21,013 nt of DNA from a virus. The notes beneath the pieces were generated by a model that made no database searches, was not told where the DNA came from, and saw nothing but the letters and a program-made list of their open reading frames with translations. The stretch spans positions 1 to 21,013 of the IMG/VR virus record IMGVR_UViG_3300034071_002353. One strand, written 5' to 3'. This document shows, one piece after another, positions 14,414 through 21,013 of this stretch. Positions within the stretch are counted from its first letter, which is position 1, and each line of letters begins with the position of its first letter. The translations under genes were made by a program, and so were the position numbers.

Positions 14414-14824
14414 ATGTTCAATCAAAATACCTCCACAGATACTAAAATCGCTGTTTTAGAAGAAAGACTTTCTTCTTATGAATTAATGATAAAAAAAATT
14501 GATGAAGCAATCCAGATAATGGGAAAGACGAGTCAAAATATCAGCAAAATGCTTGCAGTCCATGAAGAAAAGATCGAACAATGCCACAAATCGGATGACA
14601 ATATCAGTAAATTGATAGAAGAATTAAAATCCGAAAATAAAACTTCCCATGAGGCAGTAATTGTAAGAATAGAAAAGGTAGAAAATAAGTTAGAAGAATT
14701 TGCAAAATATAGATGGATCATTCTTGGAGTATTCGCAGTTATTTCTTTTGCAATGTCTCAATCCCATATGGTTGTAGATATTTTGACTCCAGATGCTCAG
14801 CAAGTTCAAGTAAAAAATAAATAA
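14414..14824 (+). CDS. Coiled-coil protein with C-terminal membrane segment
   Basis: A 136-residue protein. Residues about 10-97 form a charged helix with heptad-like spacing (IAVLEERLSSYELMIKKIDEAI and VIVRIEKVENKLEEF), probably a coiled coil. Residues 101-115 (WIILGVFAVISFAMS) are one short hydrophobic span, followed by a tail of about 20 residues. There is no signal peptide, so a tail-anchored membrane protein with the coil in the cytoplasm is likely. Such proteins recur in T4-like cyanophages without assigned function. Roles in lysis or in membrane attachment are possible. It follows a structured leader and lacks a Shine-Dalgarno sequence. Confidence 0.75.
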   Translation: MFNQNTSTDTKIAVLEERLSSYELMIKKIDEAIQIMGKTSQNISKMLAVHEEKIEQCHKSDDNISKLIEELKSENKTSHEAVIVRIEKVENKLEEFAKYRWIILGVFAVISFAMSQSHMVVDILTPDAQQVQVKNK

Positions 14825-14830
14825 TTAAGT

Positions 14831-14849
14831 GTTGGCATAGAGTGCCAAT
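14831..14849 (+). repeat. Short inverted repeat in the 14825-14994 gap
   Basis: TTGGCA (14832-14837) pairs with TGCCAA (14843-14848) around TAGAG, with a flanking G-U. No T run follows on the + strand. Its role is unclear; it could be a weak terminator on the other strand or an mRNA end structure. The rest of this 170-base gap holds the next terminator and promoter and no gene. Confidence 0.55.
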
Positions 14850-14899
14850 GAAAACTAAAAATAAGACAACAATCTATTCCCTCCAAAAAATAACAAATT

Positions 14900-14934
14900 C
14901 GGTTATAAAATGGACCGCACTTATAACCGTTTTA
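14900..14934 (+). terminator. Probable terminator before the second early operon
   Basis: CGGTTATAA (14900-14908) pairs with TTATAACCG (14921-14929) in a perfect 9-bp stem with a 12-base loop, followed by TTTTA. The T run is short and the stem AT-rich, so it may be partial. Being so symmetrical, it could alternatively be a protein-binding operator next to the promoter. Confidence 0.6.
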
Positions 14935-14938
14935 TGCG

Positions 14939-14966
14939 TTGACAAGACCCAGTAACCTGGTATAAT
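14939..14966 (+). promoter_or_regulatory. Consensus sigma70 early promoter for gp61-nrdA-nrdB
   Basis: TTGACA (14939-14944) and TATAAT (14961-14966) are both perfect, 16 bases apart, and TGG precedes the -10 box (extended -10). The predicted start near 14973 leaves a leader of about 22 bases to ATG 14995, with no Shine-Dalgarno sequence in it. This should be one of the strongest host-type promoters in the region. Confidence 0.88.
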
Positions 14967-14994
14967 AAGTAGACTCCCCCCTCAGTGTATTGTC

Positions 14995-15963
14995 ATGGAT
15001 TTTGTTGATGTTAAATACATCAATTTGATTTCTGTAAGATTTCAAAAATTTAAAAAGGTAAAGCATAATCTTTATAATTTTCGTTGCCCTATTTGCGGAG
15101 ATTCTCAAAAGAACAAAAATAAGGCAAGAGGATATCTTTACCAAGTAAAAAATAATACAAATTTCAAATGTCATAATTGTGGAATTAATATATCTTTCAA
15201 TAATTTTTTGAAGCAGATTGATACTTCTGTATATAAACAATATACTTTTGAGAAGTTTAAAGAGGGACACACGGGGAAAAATTTCACTGTAGATGAACCT
15301 GTATTTAAGTTTGAAGCACCTAAGTTCAACCCAAAATTAAATCTACCAAAAGCATCTACAAACCCTGACGCAAAAAAGTATTTGGAAAATAGAAAAATAA
15401 ATCCAGATAACTATTATTACGCCGAAAAATTTAAGGAGTGGACTAACTCTCTTCGCCAAACATTCGACAGCACAGATAAAGATGAACAAAGGATTATTAT
15501 TCCTTTGTTTTATCAAAATAATCTAGTCGGATTTCAGGGAAGAGCACTTGGTCCCAGCAAGGTCAAATACATCACTATAATGCTTGACGATGACGCACCA
15601 AAAATCTATGGTCTTGATAAAGTCCAAAAAAGTGAAACTGTCTACATCACCGAAGGTCCGTTCGATTCAACCTTCATTCGCAACGCAATTGCTTTGTGTG
15701 GAGCTGATGGTGATGTTACTAAGTGGGATATTCGTGATTGTGTTTGGATATACGATAACGAACCACGTAATTCAGAAATCCTATCAAGAATTTCCCGAGT
15801 TATCGAAGATGGACAAAAAGTTGTCATCTGGCCTTCAACAATAAAAGAAAAGGATATTAATGATATGGTTTTATCTGGACTTGATGTTCAGTCTGTGATA
15901 AAATTAAATACTTACTCTGGATTAGAAGCAAAACTTAAATTTACTACCTGGAAGAAAATATGA
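14995..15963 (+). CDS. 61: DNA primase (T4 gp61 type)
   Basis: A 322-residue primase (T4 gp61 is 342) that makes RNA primers for lagging-strand synthesis with helicase gp41. The N-terminal zinc ribbon is CPICGDS...CHNCG (C31, C34, C59, C62); KARG between the pairs also matches T4. The Toprim catalytic core follows: YITEGPFDST with E220, and WIYDNEPRN with D254 and E256 as the metal-binding acids. The start is supported by alignment with T4 gp61 from its N-terminus, although no ribosome site is visible before the ATG. The stop overlaps nrdA by four bases (ATGA). Confidence 0.94.
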   Translation: MDFVDVKYINLISVRFQKFKKVKHNLYNFRCPICGDSQKNKNKARGYLYQVKNNTNFKCHNCGINISFNNFLKQIDTSVYKQYTFEKFKEGHTGKNFTVDEPVFKFEAPKFNPKLNLPKASTNPDAKKYLENRKINPDNYYYAEKFKEWTNSLRQTFDSTDKDEQRIIIPLFYQNNLVGFQGRALGPSKVKYITIMLDDDAPKIYGLDKVQKSETVYITEGPFDSTFIRNAIALCGADGDVTKWDIRDCVWIYDNEPRNSEILSRISRVIEDGQKVVIWPSTIKEKDINDMVLSGLDVQSVIKLNTYSGLEAKLKFTTWKKI

Positions 15964-18260
15964 GCAACGGTACAAAGGTTAAAAAGCGTGATGGTCGAAT
16001 TGAGTCTCTTGACCTAGACAAGATGCATTTAATGGTCGAAGAGGCATGTAAGGGTCTTGCAGGCGTCTCTGCGAGTCAAGTTGAAATGACTTCTGGTATT
16101 CAATTTTATGATGGAATTACGACAGAAGAGATTCAAGAAATTTTGATTCGTTCTGCCAGCGATCTGATTGATTTGGACCATCCAAATTATCAGTATGTTG
16201 CTGCTCGCCTGCTTCTCTTTGCAGTTCGCAAGCAACTTTATGGGAAAATGAAAGAACTTCCCACCCTAGAACAACACATTTATCAGTGTGTTAATCATGA
16301 AGTATATGATAATGATATCTTTAACAAGTACTCTCAAGAAGAGATTGTACGTGCTGATAATTTTATTGATCATGATCGCGACTATCTCTTTACCTATGCA
16401 GGTCTACGACAAGTAGTTGATAAGTACCTTGTGCAAGATAGAAGTGGTGGTGGTGTATATGAAACACCACAGTTTATGTACATGATGATTGCTCTGACTA
16501 TCTTTGCAGAGTATCCAAAAGAAACACGTCTCTCCTATGTAAAGAGGTATTATGACGCAATCAGCAAGCACAAAATCAACATCCCCACACCAATCATGGC
16601 GGGAGTGCGAACTCCGCTTAGACAATTTGCTAGTTGTGTCCTTGTTGACGTTGATGACACCCTCGATAGTATCTTTAGTTCTGATATGGCTATTGGCCGA
16701 TACGTTGCACAGAGGGCGGGCATCGGCATCAACGCTGGTCGAATCCGTGGCATCAACAGTAAAATCAGAGGGGGAGAAGTTCAACACACGGGTGTTGTAC
16801 CATTTCTCAAGAAGTTTGAAGCAACTGTCAGATGTTGCACGCAAAATGGCATACGAGGTGGATCCGCGACAGTCCACTTCCCCATCTGGCACCAAGAAAT
16901 CGAAGACATCCTAGTTCTTAAAAACAATAAGGGTACGGAGGATAATCGTGTTCGTAAACTTGATTACAGCATTCAAATCAGCAAACTCTTCTATGAGAGG
17001 TTCATTCAGGATGGTGAGATCACGCTTTTCTCCCCTCATGATGTACCTGGACTTTATGATAGTTTTGGACTCCCTGAGTTTGACGCTCTCTACGTACAAT
17101 ATGAAAAAGATCCGTCCATTAAGAAAAAAACTGTTAAAGCGCAAGAACTCATCCTTAGTCTTCTTAAGGAACGTGCGGAAACGGGGCGCATCTACATTAT
17201 GAATATTGATCACTGCAATTCTCACTCTTCCTTTAAGGATAAAGTTGAGATGAGCAATCTTTGTCAGGAAATCACACTTCCAACATATCCTATTCAACAT
17301 ATCGATGATACAAGTGGTGAGATTGCATTGTGTATTCTTTCGGCAATTAATGTTGGTAAAGTAAAGTCTGATGAAGAACTTGAAGAACTCTGCGAACTTT
17401 CTGTTCGTGGTCTTGATGAGTTGATTGATTATCAAAAATACCCAGTAGAGGCAGCAGAAATCGCCACTAAGGCACGTCGCTCCCTTGGCATAGGATTTAT
17501 TGGTCTAGCACACTATTTGGCAAAACTTGGGTTTAATTATGATTCTCAGGAAGCTTGGGATGCAGTTCATGGACTTTCTGAGTCATTCCAATATTATCTT
17601 CTGAAAGCATCCAATCAACTTGCTAAGGAAAAGGGTTATTGTAAATACTTTGGTCGCACAAAATATTCTGATGGCATTCTTCCAGTTGATACTTATAAAA
17701 AAGACGTAGACGAAATTACTACTAACCAACTGCAACATGATTGGGAAAATCTTAGGACATCTATCCTGGAACACGGTCTCAGGCACTCAACATTGTCCGC
17801 ACAGATGCCATCGGAGAGCAGTTCCGTTGTGTCAAATGCAACCAATGGAATCGAACCTCCTCGTGGATTCTTGTCCGTTAAGAAGAGTAAAAAGGGACCG
17901 CTCAAACAGATTGTTCCGCAGTATCATGCCCTTAAGAACAATTATACGCTTCTTTGGGATATGCCTAGCAATCGTGGTTATATTAACATTGTTGCTGTGA
18001 TGCAAAAATTCTTTGACCAAGCGATTTCTGGGAACTGGTCTTATAATCCAGAAAATTATCCCGATAATGAAGTTCCCGTGTCAGTGATGGCGCACGATAT
18101 GCTTTACTCATATTCTGTTGGTTGGAAAACAAGTTATTATCAAAACACTTACGATATTAAAACCGACGAGGTAGTAGAAGAACCAAAACAAGACCTCCAA
18201 TCACTTCTTCAAGAACTTTCTGGTGCCGAAGAGGAAGATTGCGAAAGTTGTAAAATTTGA
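15960..18260 (+). CDS. nrdA: Ribonucleotide reductase, class Ia large subunit
   Basis: The 766-residue alpha subunit reduces ribonucleoside diphosphates to deoxy forms, supplying dNTPs for phage replication. An ATP-cone opens the protein (about 5-95: VKKRDGR, QFYDGI, YQYVAARL), so allosteric activity control is likely kept. Active-site residues matched to E. coli NrdA: C226 (225), S-N433-L-C435-Q-E437 (N437, C439, E441) and C458 (462). The YYQNT pair near the C-terminus supplies the radical-transfer tyrosines. The tail ends C761-ES-C764-KI; the shuttle cysteines are spaced C-x2-C, whereas from memory E. coli has C-x4-C. A GGAAG ribosome site precedes the ATG. The partner nrdB lies about 1.5 kb further on, separated by two inserted genes. 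The central part (about 16590-16910) is visibly richer in G and C than its surroundings. Confidence 0.97.
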   Translation: MSNGTKVKKRDGRIESLDLDKMHLMVEEACKGLAGVSASQVEMTSGIQFYDGITTEEIQEILIRSASDLIDLDHPNYQYVAARLLLFAVRKQLYGKMKELPTLEQHIYQCVNHEVYDNDIFNKYSQEEIVRADNFIDHDRDYLFTYAGLRQVVDKYLVQDRSGGGVYETPQFMYMMIALTIFAEYPKETRLSYVKRYYDAISKHKINIPTPIMAGVRTPLRQFASCVLVDVDDTLDSIFSSDMAIGRYVAQRAGIGINAGRIRGINSKIRGGEVQHTGVVPFLKKFEATVRCCTQNGIRGGSATVHFPIWHQEIEDILVLKNNKGTEDNRVRKLDYSIQISKLFYERFIQDGEITLFSPHDVPGLYDSFGLPEFDALYVQYEKDPSIKKKTVKAQELILSLLKERAETGRIYIMNIDHCNSHSSFKDKVEMSNLCQEITLPTYPIQHIDDTSGEIALCILSAINVGKVKSDEELEELCELSVRGLDELIDYQKYPVEAAEIATKARRSLGIGFIGLAHYLAKLGFNYDSQEAWDAVHGLSESFQYYLLKASNQLAKEKGYCKYFGRTKYSDGILPVDTYKKDVDEITTNQLQHDWENLRTSILEHGLRHSTLSAQMPSESSSVVSNATNGIEPPRGFLSVKKSKKGPLKQIVPQYHALKNNYTLLWDMPSNRGYINIVAVMQKFFDQAISGNWSYNPENYPDNEVPVSVMAHDMLYSYSVGWKTSYYQNTYDIKTDEVVEEPKQDLQSLLQELSGAEEEDCESCKI

Positions 18261-18269
18261 CGAAAGTGT

Positions 18270-18309
18270 AAAGACCTGTTATTATAAATAGTAATAGGTC
18301 TTTATTTTA
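18270..18309 (+). terminator. Long hairpin after nrdA with the late promoter in its loop
   Basis: Bases 18270-18284 pair with 18289-18303 over 15 bp with two G-U pairs and a TAAA loop. T-rich sequence follows (TTTATTTTAT), so it can act as a terminator of the nrdA transcript. In a readthrough transcript the 3' arm would also hide the AGG (18296-18298), the only Shine-Dalgarno-like bases before the next gene. Confidence 0.75.
18283..18290 (+). promoter_or_regulatory. Late promoter of the homing endonuclease gene
   Basis: An exact TATAAATA forms the loop and top of the 18270-18303 hairpin. A T4-like start falls at 18296, so late transcripts would lack the 5' arm and could not form the hairpin. 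Confidence 0.72.
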
Positions 18310-18313
18310 TCTT

Positions 18314-19003
18314 ATGGAAGGTCGCATTTACAAAATAACCAATCAAGTTAATGGTAAGTTTTATGTTGGTAAAACTATGAAATCTTTACCAACAAGGTTT
18401 TATAATCATTGTTATGATGCTATTAATAGAAATTCTACATCTTATTTCCATAGAGCAATAAGAAAATACGGCAAGGAAAATTTTATTATTGAAGAAATTG
18501 AATTATGTGAAGATAATTTAGGAAACAGAGAAATATTTTGGATTTCTAAATTAAATCCTCATTATAATCAAACTCTTGGTGGTGATGGTGGTATGCTTGG
18601 ATATTCTCATACAGAAAAAACGAGACAACTATTATCGTTAAAAAGAAAAGGTAAATTTCTTGGAGAAGAAAATCCATTCTATAATCAAACGCATACAAAA
18701 GAACAAAAAGAAAAATGGAGTAAAATGAGAAAAGGGCAACCATCTCCTTGTGGATTTGCTGGAAAATCTCATAAGGAGGAAAGTAAATCGAAAACTTCTC
18801 AAACACTTAAAAATAATCCAAATGTAAAAAGAACCAAAGTATTTCAGTATGATATTGAAGGAAACTTTTTAAGAGAGTTCCAATCTATTAGTGATGCTTC
18901 TAAATTTGTAGGAACAAATCCTTCCAACATTAAATATACCTGTGAAGGAAAATTTAACCATTGTAAAGGGTATAGATGGAGTTATGAAAAACTAAATACC
19001 TAA
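18314..19003 (+). CDS. GIY-YIG homing endonuclease, free-standing
   Basis: A 229-residue protein. The GIY-YIG nuclease domain occupies about 1-90: GRIYKITN (the GIY strand, Y6), FYVGKT (the YIG strand, 16-21), R28 in TRFYNH as the catalytic Arg, and E73 in REIFWI as the metal ligand. Two or three NUMOD3-like DNA-binding segments follow (GYSHTEKTRQLLSLKRKG, NQTHTKEQKEKWSKMRKG, GKSHKEESKSKTSQTL). The C-terminal helix-turn-helix of the NUMOD1/IENR1 type is VFQYDIEGNF...ISDASKFVG...GYRWSY. Such enzymes cut an allele lacking the gene and copy themselves in by recombination. It sits between nrdA and nrdB, the same junction that holds mobE in T4. The gene is AT-rich and all catalytic residues appear intact. 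Confidence 0.93.
   Translation: MEGRIYKITNQVNGKFYVGKTMKSLPTRFYNHCYDAINRNSTSYFHRAIRKYGKENFIIEEIELCEDNLGNREIFWISKLNPHYNQTLGGDGGMLGYSHTEKTRQLLSLKRKGKFLGEENPFYNQTHTKEQKEKWSKMRKGQPSPCGFAGKSHKEESKSKTSQTLKNNPNVKRTKVFQYDIEGNFLREFQSISDASKFVGTNPSNIKYTCEGKFNHCKGYRWSYEKLNT
18991..18998 (+). promoter_or_regulatory. Probable late element for the 19018 gene
   Basis: ACTAAATA shares the TAAATA core and lies at the end of the endonuclease gene. The predicted start is near 19004, 14 bases before ATG 19018, the same spacing as at 7457-7464. Confidence 0.42.
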
Positions 19004-19017
19004 AAGCAAAGTAAGAA

Positions 19018-19692
19018 ATGAAAACATTTCAAGAATTTATGTATATTGCAGAAAAATATTATGAACCTAATGAAAAACTTCCTTCTGGCAAAACTCCAAT
19101 GCAAAAAGCAAGTAATAAAAAATTTAAAGATAAACAACGACAAGAAAGACAAAGTAATTTAACTCTAACTAAAGTTAGACACGGGGCAGATAATCCAAAT
19201 CCAAATCCACATGTAAGTCGTAAAGATAAAAAGGAAGTAAAAGTAACATCTCATTCTAGTGGAATTGATGTTCACCATAAACCATCTGGAATTACATATA
19301 AAGTATATAAAACTCCAGAATCTCCTGCAAATAATATGAATACAATAGAATGGGGACATAATAAAACTCCAAAAACAAAAGGAGACAAAATTAAAATTGC
19401 AAGAGATGCGGAAAGAGTTTGGAATAGACATGTATCTCATCGCCTACCTCATAATACAGTAGCACATAATAGTCCTTTAAGTTCGGGATCAGATGATTTA
19501 GGAAATGAACATAGAAATCGTAGAGAAAGATTGTATTCTAAACGAGGTGGATTTGGACCAAAAGATTCTGAAGGCGATCAATTTGCAAAAGTAGGAAGAA
19601 ATCCATCTCGCAAACAACAAGAAAAAGGTAAAAAAAGACTTTCGCCAATTGAACCGAAACATTTGCATCGTCATACTCAATATGATGAATAA
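19018..19692 (+). CDS. Putative internal head protein with targeting-like N-terminus
   Basis: A 224-residue very basic protein. The first seven residues (MKTFQEF) match the capsid-targeting peptide of T4 internal proteins; the expected cut site is shifted and imperfect (IAE|K at 10-13), so removal by gp21 is less certain than for the 7485 and 9798 products. The body is hydrophilic and rich in K, R, N, H and P. A segment at about 85-125 (SGIDVHHKPSGITYKVYKTP) could fold, followed by RDAERVWNRHVSHRLPHNT and a long basic tail with a HLHRH stretch. No catalytic motif is obvious. It lies between nrdA and nrdB although its type is late, so it looks like an insertion, perhaps carried with the endonuclease gene. 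Confidence 0.72.
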   Translation: MKTFQEFMYIAEKYYEPNEKLPSGKTPMQKASNKKFKDKQRQERQSNLTLTKVRHGADNPNPNPHVSRKDKKEVKVTSHSSGIDVHHKPSGITYKVYKTPESPANNMNTIEWGHNKTPKTKGDKIKIARDAERVWNRHVSHRLPHNTVAHNSPLSSGSDDLGNEHRNRRERLYSKRGGFGPKDSEGDQFAKVGRNPSRKQQEKGKKRLSPIEPKHLHRHTQYDE

Positions 19693-19745
19693 TAAATTCT
19701 AACTATTTGAACTTTTTAAATAAAACTATGCAAAAGGAAACAAAC

Positions 19746-20924
19746 ATGCAGTTTAAAATTTCTTCAACAGAAGAATCTACAAATATTAAGGGAATGACAG
19801 TTTTTAACACCGAAAAAGTAGATACCAAAAAGCAACCTATGTTTTTTGGAAAACCTCTTGGAGTTCAGAGATACGATTCATACAAGTACCCAATTTTTGA
19901 TAAACTAACTACTCAGCAACTTGGATACTTCTGGAGGCCCGAAGAGGTGTCTCTTCAGAAGGATCGTGGAGATTATCAAACTCTTCGCCCAGAACAGAAG
20001 CACATCTATACATCTAATTTGAAGTATCAGATCATGCTTGACTCTGTTCAGGGTCGTGGTCCTGGTATGGCATTTATTCCATACTGCTCACTTCCTGAAC
20101 TGGAAGCGTGTATGGAAGTATGGGGATTTATGGAGATGATCCATAGTCGCTCATACACATATATTATCAAAAACATTTATTCCGATCCTTCTGAGGTCTT
20201 TGATACAATCATTGGTGATGAACGCATTCTGGAACGTGCCAAGAGCGTTACAGAGTCATATGATGACTTCATTCAATCTGCACAACAGTATGGTGTATCC
20301 GATGCTTGGATGCATAATCTTGAAGGAGTTTCATACGCTAAGGAAACAGTAAATGACGTTAAAAGAAAACTGTACAGAGCAGTCGCCAACGTTAACATTC
20401 TTGAAGGTATTCGCTTCTACGTTAGTTTTGCTTGTAGTTTCGCCTTTGGTGAACTTAAGCTTATGGAAGGATCCGCTAAGATCATCTCTCTTATCGCAAG
20501 AGACGAAAATCAACACTTAGCACTTACTCAGAATATTCTGAATAAGTGGAGAGAGGGTGATGATCCAGAAATGCAAAAGATTATGAAGGAAGAAGAAGAG
20601 TGGACTTATAAAATGTTTGATCGTGCTGTAAATGAAGAAAAGAAATGGGCAGATTATCTGTTCAAAGATGGCAGCATGATTGGATTGAATGATAAACTTC
20701 TTCAGCAATACGTTGAATGGGTGGCAAATAGAAGACTTAAAGCAATTGGACTAAAACCCCAATACGATATTTCAGCAAACAATAATCCACTTCCTTGGAC
20801 TCAGCACTGGATCTCTTCTAAAGGTCTCCAGGTGGCACCGCAGGAAACGGAAGTAGAATCCTACGTTGTAGGAGGAATCAAACAAGATGTTACCAAAAAT
20901 ACTTTCTCAGGATTCAAACTATGA
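19746..20924 (+). CDS. nrdB: Ribonucleotide reductase, class Ia small subunit
   Basis: The 392-residue beta subunit houses the di-iron centre and tyrosyl radical that start catalysis in NrdA. Ligands by comparison with E. coli NrdB: D99 (in LDSVQGR), E130 and H133 (EMIHSRSY), E220 (LEGIRFYVSFAC), E254 and H257 (RDENQH). The radical Tyr is Y137. All are present, so it should be active. The C-terminal tail (FSGFKL) that binds NrdA is present. The start at 19746 is chosen because AAAAGGA (19732-19738) lies 7 bases before it; starts at 19707 and 19728 lack a site. The protein is about 16 residues longer at its N-terminus than E. coli NrdB. It is separated from nrdA by two genes, and no promoter of the strong early type is visible between them. 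Confidence 0.96.
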   Translation: MQFKISSTEESTNIKGMTVFNTEKVDTKKQPMFFGKPLGVQRYDSYKYPIFDKLTTQQLGYFWRPEEVSLQKDRGDYQTLRPEQKHIYTSNLKYQIMLDSVQGRGPGMAFIPYCSLPELEACMEVWGFMEMIHSRSYTYIIKNIYSDPSEVFDTIIGDERILERAKSVTESYDDFIQSAQQYGVSDAWMHNLEGVSYAKETVNDVKRKLYRAVANVNILEGIRFYVSFACSFAFGELKLMEGSAKIISLIARDENQHLALTQNILNKWREGDDPEMQKIMKEEEEWTYKMFDRAVNEEKKWADYLFKDGSMIGLNDKLLQQYVEWVANRRLKAIGLKPQYDISANNNPLPWTQHWISSKGLQVAPQETEVESYVVGGIKQDVTKNTFSGFKL

Positions 20925-21013
20925 TGAATGGTGCGAACAGGAAATCCTGAACGCATATAGAGTGGCAGCAGAGTGCGATGAGTTTATGTTTGGTGACTAT
21001 GACTATTGTAAAG
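20887..21013 (+). CDS. Hypothetical protein, start only
   Basis: A frame opens at ATG 20887 and runs off the window, overlapping the nrdB end by 38 bases in another frame. AGGAGG (20870-20875) lies 11 bases upstream inside nrdB. The visible 42 residues start MLPKILSQDSNYDEWCEQEI and continue with an acidic, Cys-containing helix (C27, W14 and several aromatic residues). The competing ATG at 20921, right at the nrdB stop, dies after nine codons, which supports this frame. Overlapping genes are the rule in this operon. I recognise no family from so short a piece. Confidence 0.6.
   Translation, partial: MLPKILSQDSNYDEWCEQEILNAYRVAAECDEFMFGDYDYCK

Noticed and set aside
16404-16895. A long open frame on the minus strand inside nrdA.
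   Set aside because: It mirrors a strongly conserved coding region and has no recognisable protein features; the same holds for the minus-strand frames over 5625-5870, 6165-6536 and 16911-17435.
18314-19003. A group I intron carrying the GIY-YIG gene.
   Set aside because: nrdA ends normally with its CESCKI tail before it and nrdB begins complete after it, so no coding sequence is interrupted. It is a free-standing gene.
19707-19745. Earlier starts for NrdB at 19707 and 19728.
   Set aside because: Neither has a ribosome site. The start at 19746 has AAAAGGA at good spacing and is already longer than the E. coli protein.

Overview
This window is a stretch of a T4-like myovirus genome. It is most likely a cyanomyovirus infecting marine Synechococcus or Prochlorococcus. 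The evidence is AT-rich DNA, a T4-type replisome in T4-like order (regA, gene 43, uvsX, gene 41, later gene 61), and the cyanophage additions hsp20 and a MazG-type pyrophosphatase. There is also an aerobic class Ia ribonucleotide reductase, late promoters of the T4 type (TATAAATA), and several proteins of the kind seen in cyanophage virions. A Pelagibacter myophage, which shares much of this gene set, is the main alternative. All genes are on the + strand. No photosynthesis gene lies inside the window.

Layout. Positions 1-849: the 3' end of regA, a terminator, and hsp20. Positions 850-7403: a tightly packed replication operon with one strong sigma70-type promoter in front (898-926). It holds two small proteins that look like paralogues, DNA polymerase, UvsX recombinase, the gp41 helicase, a MazG-like enzyme, a 62-residue protein and an HExxH protein. 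Most of these genes overlap or nearly touch. Positions 7434-13719: a late region in which most genes have their own TATAAATA-like element and several have a terminator. It encodes basic, low-complexity proteins that look like internal head proteins, a tRNA-Ala(UGC), a nucleotidyltransferase, and a small structural-type protein. Positions 13730-14824: three small genes of unknown role, the last a coiled-coil membrane protein behind a structured leader. Positions 14825-21013: a second early operon behind a near-consensus promoter (TTGACA, 16 bases, TATAAT). It holds primase gp61, nrdA, an inserted GIY-YIG homing endonuclease, an inserted late-type protein, nrdB, and the start of a gene that runs off the window.

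How the genes work together. RegA represses translation of early mRNAs. Polymerase, recombinase, helicase and primase copy and recombine the phage DNA. NrdA/NrdB supply dNTPs and the MazG-like enzyme trims nucleotide pools. The late proteins probably build or fill the capsid. At least two of them (7485, 9798), and probably a third (19018), begin with a peptide closely resembling the capsid-targeting sequence of T4 internal proteins, MKTYQEFIAEA, which the prohead protease gp21 removes. One of these is fused to a nucleotidyltransferase, which suggests an enzyme carried in the head and delivered with the DNA.

The strongest leads are: that capsid-targeted nucleotidyltransferase and its set of peptide-tagged neighbours; the homing endonuclease gene, whose late promoter sits in the loop of a 15-bp hairpin; the conflicting RNA structures ahead of the 14414 gene; and the overlap of an early promoter with a terminator at 898-926.
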